A DNA stretch of 64,000 bases. It comes from Sphingobium sp. TCM1. GTDB lineage: Bacteria > Pseudomonadota > Alphaproteobacteria > Sphingomonadales > Sphingomonadaceae. Location: positions 388,607-452,606 of the forward strand of contig NZ_LXVX01000034.1 of the NCBI RefSeq assembly GCF_001650725.1, written 5' to 3'. The notes under the pieces are model-generated. The model was given only the letters and a program-made list of their open reading frames with translations. It did not search any database and was not told the origin of the DNA. The translations under genes were made by a program, and so were the position numbers. Positions 24,810-32,684 of the stretch are shown one piece after another (positions within the stretch are counted from its first letter, which is position 1; the number at the start of each line of letters is the position of its first letter).

Positions 24810-27491
24810 ATGAAGCCCATCCGCACGCTCCTGCTGGCATCCTGCCTGCTGACCCCGGTCGCCTCCGCCACGTCGCCGCGCGAGAGCATGTCCATCAGCA
24901 AGGACTGGCGCTTCACCAAAGGCGACCCGGCGGGCCTCACCACCGACCTGCGCTATGACGTGCGCCCACCGATCGAGGATACGGGCGACGGCAAGCTGGC
25001 CGACGCGCGCCCCGACGCCGCCGTGAAGGTGGACGACAGCGGCGCGAAAGTCCTGAAGCCCTGGATCCTTCCCAGCGCCAATCCCTTCATCAACGATCCG
25101 GCCAAGCATCATGTCCGCCCCGCAGGCAATCCCGGCGGCGACGTGTCCTATGTGCAGGCGAATTTCGACGATAGCGCATGGACCCCTGTCGACCTGCCGC
25201 ATGACTGGGCGATCACGGGCCCCTTCATCACCGAAGGCCCCTATGGCGGCATGGGTCGCCTGCCCAGCTGGGGCATCGGCTGGTATCGCAAGACGCTCGA
25301 CATTCCCGCCAGCGCGAAAGGCCAGTCGATCTTCCTCGATGTCGAAGGCGCCATGTCCTACGCCACCGTCTGGCTCAACGGAAAGCTCGTCGGCGGCTGG
25401 CCTTATGGCTATAACAGCTTCCGCCTCGACCTGACGCCCTATGCGTTGCCGGGGGCCAGGAACCAGCTCGCCATCCGCCTCGACAATCCGGCCGCCTCGG
25501 CGCGCTGGTATCCGGGCGGCGGCCTCTATCGCGACATCTATCTGACCACCACGAACAAGGTTCATGTCGGCCAGTGGGGCAGCATCGTCCGCACGCCCAG
25601 AGTCAGCAAGGAGCAGGCGACTGTCGACCTCAGCCTGACCCTCGACAATGACGGCGACACCCAGGCGCAGGTCGAGGTCGCGACCGCCCTTTACGCGCTC
25701 GACGCGAAGGGCAAGCGCATCGGCCGCCCTGTCGCCAGCATCGCCCGCCAGTCCGCCACCATCGCCCCCGGGGCGAAGGCGGTGCTGAACGGCTCCACCA
25801 TCCTGTCGAATCCGCGCCTTTGGGGACCGCCACCCACGCAGGCGCCCAACCGCTATCTCGCCATCTCCACCGTGACCCAGGGCGGGAAGGTCATCGACAG
25901 CTATGAAACCCGCTTCGGCGTGCGCGACATCCGGTTCGATCCCGACAAGGGCGTGATCGTCAATGGCGAGCATATCCCCCTGCGCGGCGTCAACAATCAT
26001 CATGATCTCGGCGCGCTGGGCGCCGCCTTCAACGCCCGCGCCGCCGAGCGCCAGCTCGAAATCCTGCGCGACATGGGTGCCAATGCCGTGCGTATGAGCC
26101 ACAATCCGCCGGCGCCCGAACTGCTCGAACTCACCGACCGGATGGGCTTCCTGGTGATGGACGAAGTGTTCGACAGCTGGGAAAAGAAGAAGACGCCGCA
26201 CGATTTCCACCTGATCTTCCCCGACTGGCATGAGGCCGACGCCCGCGCCATGCTGCGTCGCGACCGCAACCACCCCTCGATCATCCTGTGGAGCATCGGC
26301 AACGAGGTCGGCGAACAATATGACGGGGAGGCCGGCGCGAAGATCGGCCGCGAACTGGTCGCCATCGCCCATGAGGAAGACCCGACCCGTCCCGCCACCA
26401 GCGCAATGAACTTCGCCAAGGCCGACATGCCGCTGCCCGCCGAAATGGACGTCATCAGCCTCAACTATCAGGGCGCCGGGATACGCGGCATAGTGGGTCA
26501 ATATCCGGCCTTCCGCGCGAAATTCCCGGACAAGGTCATCCTGTCCACCGAAAGCGCCTCCGCTCTCTCCAGCCGTGGCGAATATATGTTTCCCGTCGCA
26601 GGCGCGATCAGCGGTCCGGTGCGCCCCTGGTCGGGCGGCGATCCCGACACGCATCAGGTGTCCGCCTACGAGATGCACGCCGCCGACTTCGGCTCCTCGC
26701 CCGATCGCGTCTGGGCGGCCGATGACCAGAACCCTTACGTCGCGGGCGAATTCGTCTGGACCGGGTTCGACTATCTCGGCGAACCCACGCCCTATTATAG
26801 CTCGCGCAGCAGCTATTCGGGCATCGTCGATCTCGCCGGTTTCCCCAAGGACCGTTTCTGGCTCTATCAGGCGCGCTGGCGGCCGGACCTGAAATTCGCC
26901 CATATCCTGCCGCACTGGACGTGGCCTGATCGTGTCGGCCACATCACCCCCGTCCATGTCTTCTCCTCTGCGGACGAGGCGGAACTGTTCGTCAACGGCA
27001 AGTCGCAGGGCAAGGTCAAGAAGCGCGACTATGAATATCGCTTCCGCTGGGACTATGTCGTCTACGAACCTGGCGAGGTGAAGGTCGTCACCTGGAAGAA
27101 GGGTCAGCCCTGGGCGACCGAGACCGTCCGCACGGTGGGCGCAGCGGCCAGGCTGTCGCTGACCGCCGACCGGTCCGCCATCGCCAGCGACGGCCGCGAC
27201 CTCAGCTTCGTGACGCTCAAGATACTGGACAAGGACGGTCATGTCGTCCCCGCCGCCAAGCAGAAGATCGACTTTTCGATCGAGGGGCCGGGCGAGATCG
27301 TCGCCACCGACAATGGCGATCCGACCGACATGACCGCCTTCCCCTCGCATCAGCGGGATGCGTTCAACGGACTCGCCATGGTGATCGTGAAGGGCGATCC
27401 CGCCCGATCCGGCCGTATCGTGGTGCGCGCCCGCAGCGCCGGGCTGGCAGACGCGCAGGTCGAGATCGCCGCCGCACGCCGGGGCCGATAA
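24810..27491 (+). CDS. GH2 glycoside hydrolase (beta-galactosidase type), exported
   Basis: An 893-residue enzyme with signal peptide (cleavage near SASATS). The GH2 sugar-binding domain is at about 20-220 (VDLPHDWAITGPF, PSWGIGWYRKTL), then the Ig-like domain, then the barrel with VRMSHNPPAPELLEL, acid/base Glu in WSIGNEVGEQ (about E499) and nucleophile in ILSTESASA (about E581). C-terminal Ig-like domains of the DUF4982/GH2-C type follow (FVNGKSQGKVK). ATG 24810, 17 bases after uxuB, is chosen because it gives the signal peptide. Beta-galactosidase is the best family guess; a beta-glucuronidase or other side-chain activity cannot be excluded. Confidence 0.87.
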   Translation: MKPIRTLLLASCLLTPVASATSPRESMSISKDWRFTKGDPAGLTTDLRYDVRPPIEDTGDGKLADARPDAAVKVDDSGAKVLKPWILPSANPFINDPAKHHVRPAGNPGGDVSYVQANFDDSAWTPVDLPHDWAITGPFITEGPYGGMGRLPSWGIGWYRKTLDIPASAKGQSIFLDVEGAMSYATVWLNGKLVGGWPYGYNSFRLDLTPYALPGARNQLAIRLDNPAASARWYPGGGLYRDIYLTTTNKVHVGQWGSIVRTPRVSKEQATVDLSLTLDNDGDTQAQVEVATALYALDAKGKRIGRPVASIARQSATIAPGAKAVLNGSTILSNPRLWGPPPTQAPNRYLAISTVTQGGKVIDSYETRFGVRDIRFDPDKGVIVNGEHIPLRGVNNHHDLGALGAAFNARAAERQLEILRDMGANAVRMSHNPPAPELLELTDRMGFLVMDEVFDSWEKKKTPHDFHLIFPDWHEADARAMLRRDRNHPSIILWSIGNEVGEQYDGEAGAKIGRELVAIAHEEDPTRPATSAMNFAKADMPLPAEMDVISLNYQGAGIRGIVGQYPAFRAKFPDKVILSTESASALSSRGEYMFPVAGAISGPVRPWSGGDPDTHQVSAYEMHAADFGSSPDRVWAADDQNPYVAGEFVWTGFDYLGEPTPYYSSRSSYSGIVDLAGFPKDRFWLYQARWRPDLKFAHILPHWTWPDRVGHITPVHVFSSADEAELFVNGKSQGKVKKRDYEYRFRWDYVVYEPGEVKVVTWKKGQPWATETVRTVGAAARLSLTADRSAIASDGRDLSFVTLKILDKDGHVVPAAKQKIDFSIEGPGEIVATDNGDPTDMTAFPSHQRDAFNGLAMVIVKGDPARSGRIVVRARSAGLADAQVEIAAARRGR

Positions 27492-27529
27492 CCGGACTAT
27501 ACCGTTACCATAAACGCCATGCGCATATC

Positions 27530-27579
27530 TTGACAAAAAGCACGCGGCGTTTAATGAAGTGAAATTGATAGCGCTACCA
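27530..27579 (+). promoter_or_regulatory. TonB-receptor promoter with LacI-type operator
   Basis: A consensus TTGACA -35 (27530-27535) is followed by the AT-rich TTTAATGA (27550-27557; spacing 14-16, so the exact -10 is unsure). The operator TGATAGCGCTACCA follows at 27566-27579, identical to that before xylX. It sits at or just after the likely transcription start, about 46 bases before the ATG. Confidence 0.75.
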
Positions 27580-27624
27580 GTTGGAGCCCACCGGAGAGTC
27601 GGGGGCGGCGCTCAGGGAGAGGGA

Positions 27625-30495
27625 ATGACCATGTCTTCACGCCACCATCATTTTCGTATTGCGTTGTTCGCCGCTTCGGCGCTCGGTTCGCTGACGCTGG
27701 CCCAGGCCGTCGTCGCGCAGGATGCCGCGCCGCAGGCCGATGCCGTCGCCGCCGCCCCGCAGGATAGCGACGTCGCCGACATCGTCGTGACCGGCATCCG
27801 CGGATCGCTCCAGAGCGCGACCAATGCCAAGAAGGACGCGGTCGCCTTCGGCGACTCCATCTTCGCCGAGGATATCGGCAAGCTGCCCGCCACAAACCTT
27901 GCGGAAACGCTGAACCGGATGCCGGGCGTCCGCCTCAACCGCGACATCAACGGCGAAGGCACGCAGGTCGCCATCCGCGGCCTCGGCCCCAGCTTCACCC
28001 GCGTCCTGCTCAACGGCTCGCAGCTTCAGGTCGCGTCGGACGGCGGCACCAACGGCGGCAGCGCCAACCGCGAAGTCGATCTCGACTTCTTCCCGTCCGA
28101 ACTCTTCACCCGTCTCGACCTCGCCAAGAGCCCGTCGCCTTCGACGCTGGAAGGCGGCATCGCCGGCACCGTCAACCTGCGCAACGCGCGTCCCTTCGAC
28201 AAGCCGGGCACCCATGTCACCGTTGTGGCGCAGGGCCAGTATACCGACAATAACGACAAGATTTCCCCGCGCGGCGCGATCGTCGCCAGCCACACCACCG
28301 ACACGTTCGGCATCCTGCTCGGTGTCGCCGGGGTCAAGACCAAGACCCGCGTCAACGGCTTTGAATCGGTCGGCTGGACCGACGGCAATCTCGGTGCCGG
28401 CGATCCGGGCGGCAATAATTTCTCCTGGGCGTCGGTCGTTCCGCGCAGCGCGGGCCATGGCCTCGTCGCCGGCCAGCCGGTCGATGTGGTCGCGACCTCG
28501 GGCCTGACCCGCGACCAGCTGAGCACCGCGCTCATCCCCCGCCTCGGCCGCCCCAGCCTGACCGATGGCACCCGCTCGCGCATCTCGGCCCTGGCGTCGC
28601 TCGAATGGCGCCCCAGTGACGAACTGCACTTTGCCCTGGACGGCATCTGGGCCAGGTCGCAGCGCGACTATACCAAGGTCAACATGAACTGGCAGGTCCG
28701 CAATTCCGGCCCAGGCACCAGCGCGCAGTCGACCGGCGGCATGATCCCGATCGACCTGACCGTCGATGACAATGGAGTTGTGACCAGCGGCACCTTCGCC
28801 AATTCGTCCTTCTTCCTCGAAGCCAGCCTGTTCAAGCAGACGACGAAATTCTGGAACATCAACCCCAGCCTCAGCTGGCAGCCGACCGACGATCTGAAGG
28901 TCGATCTTTCCGCCAACTATTCGAAGAGCCGCTTCTTCCGCGAACAGCCGACCTGGGCGTTCCAGACGACGCCGCAGTCGGGCGTGGACGTCTATTATGA
29001 CAATACAGGCGGCGATTACCCGTCGATCACCACCAATCTCGACCTGAACGATCCGAACAACGGCAGCTGGCAATGGTATCGCCAGAATATCCAGCTGGTG
29101 CGGCGCAAGACGGAAACCAAGGGCGCGCATCTGGACGTCACCTATGGCGACGATCTGTTCAACGTGAAGGTCGGCGCGGCCTTTGACCAGGCGACCCGCT
29201 CGATCCGCGCCTATGACAACAGCTCGCCCTATCAGCTGTCCGTCTGTGGCACCGGCTGCACCGGCGCCACCGGCTCGATCACCACCAGCCAGATTCCCCA
29301 ATATCTCAAAAGCTCTTCGACAGCCGGCTTCATCGTGCCTGACTTCAATGCCATCAAGCAGGCGACCAACTATGCCAGCTATCGCGACAGTGCGCCGGAA
29401 ACGCGCGGGGCGGTCACTGGCGGCGCCACGGGCGACATGGATGAAAAGGTGTGGGGGGCCTATTTCGAGCTGAACGGCGTCACCACCATCGCGGGTCGCG
29501 ATCTGCACATCAACACCGGTATGCGCTACGCCCGCACCGATCAGGAAGTGGTGGGGCCAAGCCAGGTCGGCACCACCATCGTCGATATCACGTCGCGGTC
29601 CAAGTACGAGAATTTCCTGCCATCGATCAACCTGACCTATGATGTCGCCGACAATGTCAAGCTGCGCGCGTCGGCGTCGCGGACGATGACCCGTCCCGAC
29701 GCGGGCCAGATCCTGCCGGGCATCACATTCTCCGATCCTTCGGCATTGATGGCGACCGCCGGCAACCCCGACCTGAAGCCCTACACGTCGGACAATTACG
29801 ATCTGGGTGGTGAAATCTACACTGGCGGCATCGGCTATGTCGGCCTTTCGGCATTCATGAAGAATATCCAGGGCTTCACCGTCACCACCTCGAACGAAGT
29901 GTCGTTCGGCTCGCTCAACATTCCGTTCGACAGCCTGTTGTCGACCCAGCAGAATGCCCTGAACGATCGCGCGGCGGCGACGGGGGTTTCGGTCAGCAAC
30001 TTGCCGATCACCGTCAACCGGCCGGTCAACCTGAGCGATCTCAAGATCAAGGGTCTGGAACTGACTTGGGTCCAGCCGCTCGACTTCCTGGTCAAGGGGC
30101 TCGGCTTCTCGGCCAACGGCACCTATCTCGACCAGTCCTCCTCGTCGGGCCTCGTGGCGACCGGCGTGTCGAAATATTCCTACAATCTTCAGGGCTTCTA
30201 TGAAAATGGCGGGCTGTCGGTCAGCCTGAACTATGTCTGGAACGACAAGTCGATTGCGGTCAACCGGCCGCAGAACGGCATCCAGAATGCGTCGCTGCGG
30301 TCCGACGCCCGCGGCCAGCTCGACCTGTCGGCCGGCTATCAGCTGCCCTTCCTCAACAATGGCGTGCGCCTGACGCTCGATGCGCTCAACATCACCGACG
30401 AGCCGATCCGCACCACCTTCGAATATGATAATGCCGCCTATTCGGTCTATTATCCCGGCCGCACGATCATGGCCGGCATCCGGGCCAATTTCTGA
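27625..30495 (+). CDS. TonB-dependent outer-membrane receptor (oligosaccharide type)
   Basis: About 956 residues. The signal peptide ends near AVVAQ/DAA. The plug domain (ADIVVTGIRGSLQSA as a TonB-box-like start, LPATNLAETLNRMPGVRLNRD, IRGLGPSFTRVLLNG, KSPSPSTLEGGIAGTVNLR) is followed by a large beta barrel and a C-terminal strand ending in IMAGIRANF (terminal Phe). It belongs to the Xanthomonas/Caulobacter-type receptors that import plant oligosaccharides. The operator at 27566 and its place between GH2 and an esterase suggest glucurono-xylo-oligosaccharides as ligand. The start is ATG 27625 after AGGGAGAGGG; ATG 27631 is an alternative. Confidence 0.95.
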   Translation: MTMSSRHHHFRIALFAASALGSLTLAQAVVAQDAAPQADAVAAAPQDSDVADIVVTGIRGSLQSATNAKKDAVAFGDSIFAEDIGKLPATNLAETLNRMPGVRLNRDINGEGTQVAIRGLGPSFTRVLLNGSQLQVASDGGTNGGSANREVDLDFFPSELFTRLDLAKSPSPSTLEGGIAGTVNLRNARPFDKPGTHVTVVAQGQYTDNNDKISPRGAIVASHTTDTFGILLGVAGVKTKTRVNGFESVGWTDGNLGAGDPGGNNFSWASVVPRSAGHGLVAGQPVDVVATSGLTRDQLSTALIPRLGRPSLTDGTRSRISALASLEWRPSDELHFALDGIWARSQRDYTKVNMNWQVRNSGPGTSAQSTGGMIPIDLTVDDNGVVTSGTFANSSFFLEASLFKQTTKFWNINPSLSWQPTDDLKVDLSANYSKSRFFREQPTWAFQTTPQSGVDVYYDNTGGDYPSITTNLDLNDPNNGSWQWYRQNIQLVRRKTETKGAHLDVTYGDDLFNVKVGAAFDQATRSIRAYDNSSPYQLSVCGTGCTGATGSITTSQIPQYLKSSSTAGFIVPDFNAIKQATNYASYRDSAPETRGAVTGGATGDMDEKVWGAYFELNGVTTIAGRDLHINTGMRYARTDQEVVGPSQVGTTIVDITSRSKYENFLPSINLTYDVADNVKLRASASRTMTRPDAGQILPGITFSDPSALMATAGNPDLKPYTSDNYDLGGEIYTGGIGYVGLSAFMKNIQGFTVTTSNEVSFGSLNIPFDSLLSTQQNALNDRAAATGVSVSNLPITVNRPVNLSDLKIKGLELTWVQPLDFLVKGLGFSANGTYLDQSSSSGLVATGVSKYSYNLQGFYENGGLSVSLNYVWNDKSIAVNRPQNGIQNASLRSDARGQLDLSAGYQLPFLNNGVRLTLDALNITDEPIRTTFEYDNAAYSVYYPGRTIMAGIRANF

Positions 30496-30517
30496 TCCTC
30501 CCCCAGGGACACCTGAC

Positions 30518-30545
30518 AGGGCCGGCCGCAACGCCGGCCCTTTTT
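30518..30545 (+). terminator. Rho-independent terminator after the TonB receptor gene
   Basis: A perfect 9-bp stem (AGGGCCGGC at 30518-30526, GCCGGCCCT at 30533-30541) with a six-base loop runs directly into TTTTT (30541-30545). It separates the receptor from the esterase gene. Confidence 0.92.
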
Positions 30546-30883
30546 CTTGAAAGGACAGTGCTTCCAATGTTGGATTTTATCTGATCTGTCCCGTTCCATG
30601 ACCCGGCATGGCTCCATCAAATTCTGGCTCTCTGCTGGCCCGATAGACGCGGCGGCGACCCGCCCCGTGACCTGGGCGGCGCGTCGGCGTGACCCTGGGG
30701 GCGCGTCGCTGTCGCGTCGCCCTGACCCGCAAGGCGCCTCGGGGGCGCGTGGCCGTGACGTCCCTGGCCTGTCGCCGCCGCGCCGCCGCCGCATTTCCAG
30801 GGAAAAGCCCGGAAATGCGAAGCCAGCGACGGTGTGAACTTCGTGGCCATGACCCCCTGATGACCCTGCAAAGGAAGGCGACG
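30546..30883. other. Long non-coding leader before the esterase, with GC-rich degenerate repeats
   Basis: No supported gene is seen here. From about 30655 to 30785 the sequence carries imperfect repeats around GTGACC/CTGGG/GCGCGTCG (for example GTGACCTGGGCGGCGCGTCG followed by a copy with CCTGGGGGCGCGTCG). The hairpin at 30790-30819 follows, then about 65 bases to the esterase ATG. The open frame from 30689 is joined to the esterase but has no signal-peptide logic, so it is treated as leader. Confidence 0.5.
30790..30819. repeat. Strong hairpin in the esterase leader
   Basis: CGCATTTCC (30790-30798) and GGAAATGCG (30811-30819) pair perfectly over 9 bp; after one bulged A, GGG (30800-30802) pairs with CCC (30808-30810) around a five-base AAAAG loop. 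There is no T-run, so it is not a plain terminator. A regulatory RNA structure or DNA-binding site is possible. Confidence 0.6.
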
Positions 30884-32110
30884 ATGCGTCTCTCTTTTCT
30901 CTTCTGTCTGCCGCTTGTCCTCCTCGCCGCGCCGTCTCAGGCCAGAACCTGCACGCCGGCCTGGGTGGCGGGCTGGGCCTCGTCGCAGTTCCGCCCGACC
31001 GGCGACGCGGAACTGCCCGCCGGGACGCTGGCCGACAGGACATTGCGCCAGATCGTCCGTCCCTCCGTGTCGGGCGACCGGCTCCGCGTCCGCTTCTCCA
31101 ACCTGGCCGGCACCAGGCCGCTCCGCATCGCCGGCGCCAGCATCGCCCGCGCCAAGGTCGCTGCCGCGCCGACGGTCGATCCCGCGACGCTCATCTCGCT
31201 CCGCTTCGACGGCGCGCCGGAGGTCATCATCCCGCCCGGCGCCGACTATCTGTCCGATCCGGTCGCGCTGCCGGCCAGGGCGTTCGATCATATCGCCGTC
31301 TCGATCCGCTATGATGGCGAGCCGGAACAGACCGCGCATCCCGGCTCGCGCGCCACCTCCTGGCATCTGCCGGGCGATCATCTAACCGATCCGGCGATGG
31401 CTGGGGCCGTCAGCTTCGATCACTGGTTCCATCTCGCCGGGTTGGAAGTCGAACGCTGCTTACCCTCGAAGCTGATCGTCGCGCTCGGCGATTCCATCAC
31501 CGATGGCAAGGGGTCCACCACCAATGGCAATGATCGCTGGACCGATCGGCTGGCGGAGCGGCTCCAGGCCGATCCCAAACGCCGCGATATCGCCGTCGTC
31601 AACCAAGGGATCGGCGGCAACCGCCTGCTCGACGACGGGCTTGGTCCCAATGCGCTGGCGCGGCTGGACCGCGACGTGCTGGCCCAGCCGGGCGTCACCC
31701 ACCTGATCCTGCTGGAAGGGATCAACGACCTTGGCACCCTGACCCGCGACGCGCCGGTTGGCGAGGGCGCGCACAAGGCGCATGTCGCCCGCATCATCGG
31801 CGCCTATCGTCAGATCATCGCCCGCGCCCATGGCAGGGGCGTGAAGGTGATCGGCGCCACCGTCATGCCCTTCGTCGGCAACGGCTATTATCATGCTGAT
31901 GCCCGCAATGAGGCGGACCGGCAGGCGGTGAACGCGTGGATCAGGACGCCGGGCCATTTCGACGCGGTAGTGGATTTCGACCGCGTGACCCGCGATCCGG
32001 CGCGGCCCGACCGGTTGCTGCCCGCCTTTGACGGCGGCGATGCGCTCCATCCCTCGCCGGGGGGCTATCGGGCGATGGGGGATGCCATTCCGCTCAGCCT
32101 TTTCGACTGA
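30884..32110 (+). CDS. Secreted SGNH/GDSL esterase (XynE-like, possible acetylxylan esterase)
   Basis: A 408-residue exported hydrolase. Residues 1-20 are a signal peptide (LLAAPSQA/RT). An N-terminal beta-rich domain (WVAGWASSQ, RFSNLAGTRPLRI) precedes the SGNH core: block I ALGDSITDGKGST (catalytic Ser), block II NQGIGGNRLL, block III LEGINDLG and block V GDALHPSPGGY (Asp/His). This arrangement is that of the XynE-like subgroup known from xylan loci. ATG 30884 has AAGGAAGG upstream. Its place next to the receptor suggests it removes acetyl groups from xylan fragments, which is an inference. The last 17 bases overlap the 3' end of the opposing putR-like gene. Confidence 0.88.
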   Translation: MRLSFLFCLPLVLLAAPSQARTCTPAWVAGWASSQFRPTGDAELPAGTLADRTLRQIVRPSVSGDRLRVRFSNLAGTRPLRIAGASIARAKVAAAPTVDPATLISLRFDGAPEVIIPPGADYLSDPVALPARAFDHIAVSIRYDGEPEQTAHPGSRATSWHLPGDHLTDPAMAGAVSFDHWFHLAGLEVERCLPSKLIVALGDSITDGKGSTTNGNDRWTDRLAERLQADPKRRDIAVVNQGIGGNRLLDDGLGPNALARLDRDVLAQPGVTHLILLEGINDLGTLTRDAPVGEGAHKAHVARIIGAYRQIIARAHGRGVKVIGATVMPFVGNGYYHADARNEADRQAVNAWIRTPGHFDAVVDFDRVTRDPARPDRLLPAFDGGDALHPSPGGYRAMGDAIPLSLFD

Positions 32111-32585
32111 CCCTCTTGTGCCCCGCCTCCAGCACCGTCTCCATCGCGACGAAGGTGGATGTGCTGGCGACATGGGGCAGGGCGCTGATCTTTTCGCCCA
32201 GCACGATGCGGTATCGCCGGATGTCCGCCGTCCGAACCTTCAGCAGATAGTCGAAATTGCTCGCCAGCATATGGCATTCTTCGACCTCCGGGATGCGCCG
32301 CACCGCCGCGTTGAACTCGCCCAGCGCCGCTTCCCGCGTGTCGGACAGCTTCACCTCGGTAAAGGCGATATGGTCCATCCCCAGTTTTGCCGGATCGACG
32401 ATCGCGCGAAAGCCGCGAATGACGCCTGCCTCCTGCAAGCGTTTCAGCCTGACCTGGCAGGGCGTCTTGGACAGGCCGACCTGGGCGGCCAGATCGGTGA
32501 CGGTCATGCGGCCGTCATCGACCAGCGCGGCGATGATCCGCCGGTCGAAATCATCCAGTTCGACGGATTTTGGCATATTTTCCAT
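32094..32585 (-). CDS. putR: Lrp/AsnC-family regulator, probable PutR (proline catabolism activator)
   Basis: A 163-residue regulator with an N-terminal helix-turn-helix (LDDFDRRIIAALVDDGRMTVTDLAAQVGLSKTPCQVRLKRL, shown here by its boundaries, about residues 10-50) and a C-terminal RAM ligand-binding domain (ITFTEVKLSDTRE-type strand, VEECHMLASNFDYLLKVRT). It is divergent from putA over a 99-base gap, the usual arrangement of PutR, which activates putA in response to proline in alphaproteobacteria. The start could be ATG 32585 or the fourth codon, also ATG. Confidence 0.88.
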   Translation of the reverse strand: MENMPKSVELDDFDRRIIAALVDDGRMTVTDLAAQVGLSKTPCQVRLKRLQEAGVIRGFRAIVDPAKLGMDHIAFTEVKLSDTREAALGEFNAAVRRIPEVEECHMLASNFDYLLKVRTADIRRYRIVLGEKISALPHVASTSTFVAMETVLEAGHKRVSRKG

Positions 32586-32684
32586 GCCATCTGCCTAGCA
32601 GGGGCCATGTAATAAGTCACTTCGTCCGATTCATGGGTCTGGATAAGGCGGAACGACATAAGAAGTTGGATTATTCTGACCGGC

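Noticed and set aside
24216..27536. A 1106-codon minus-strand frame
   Set aside because: It is antisense to uxuB and the GH2 gene, which have clear family motifs and catalytic residues; the reverse frame has none.
27637..30567. A 976-codon minus-strand frame under the TonB receptor
   Set aside because: Antisense shadow with biased composition; the plus strand has plug, barrel, operator and terminator.
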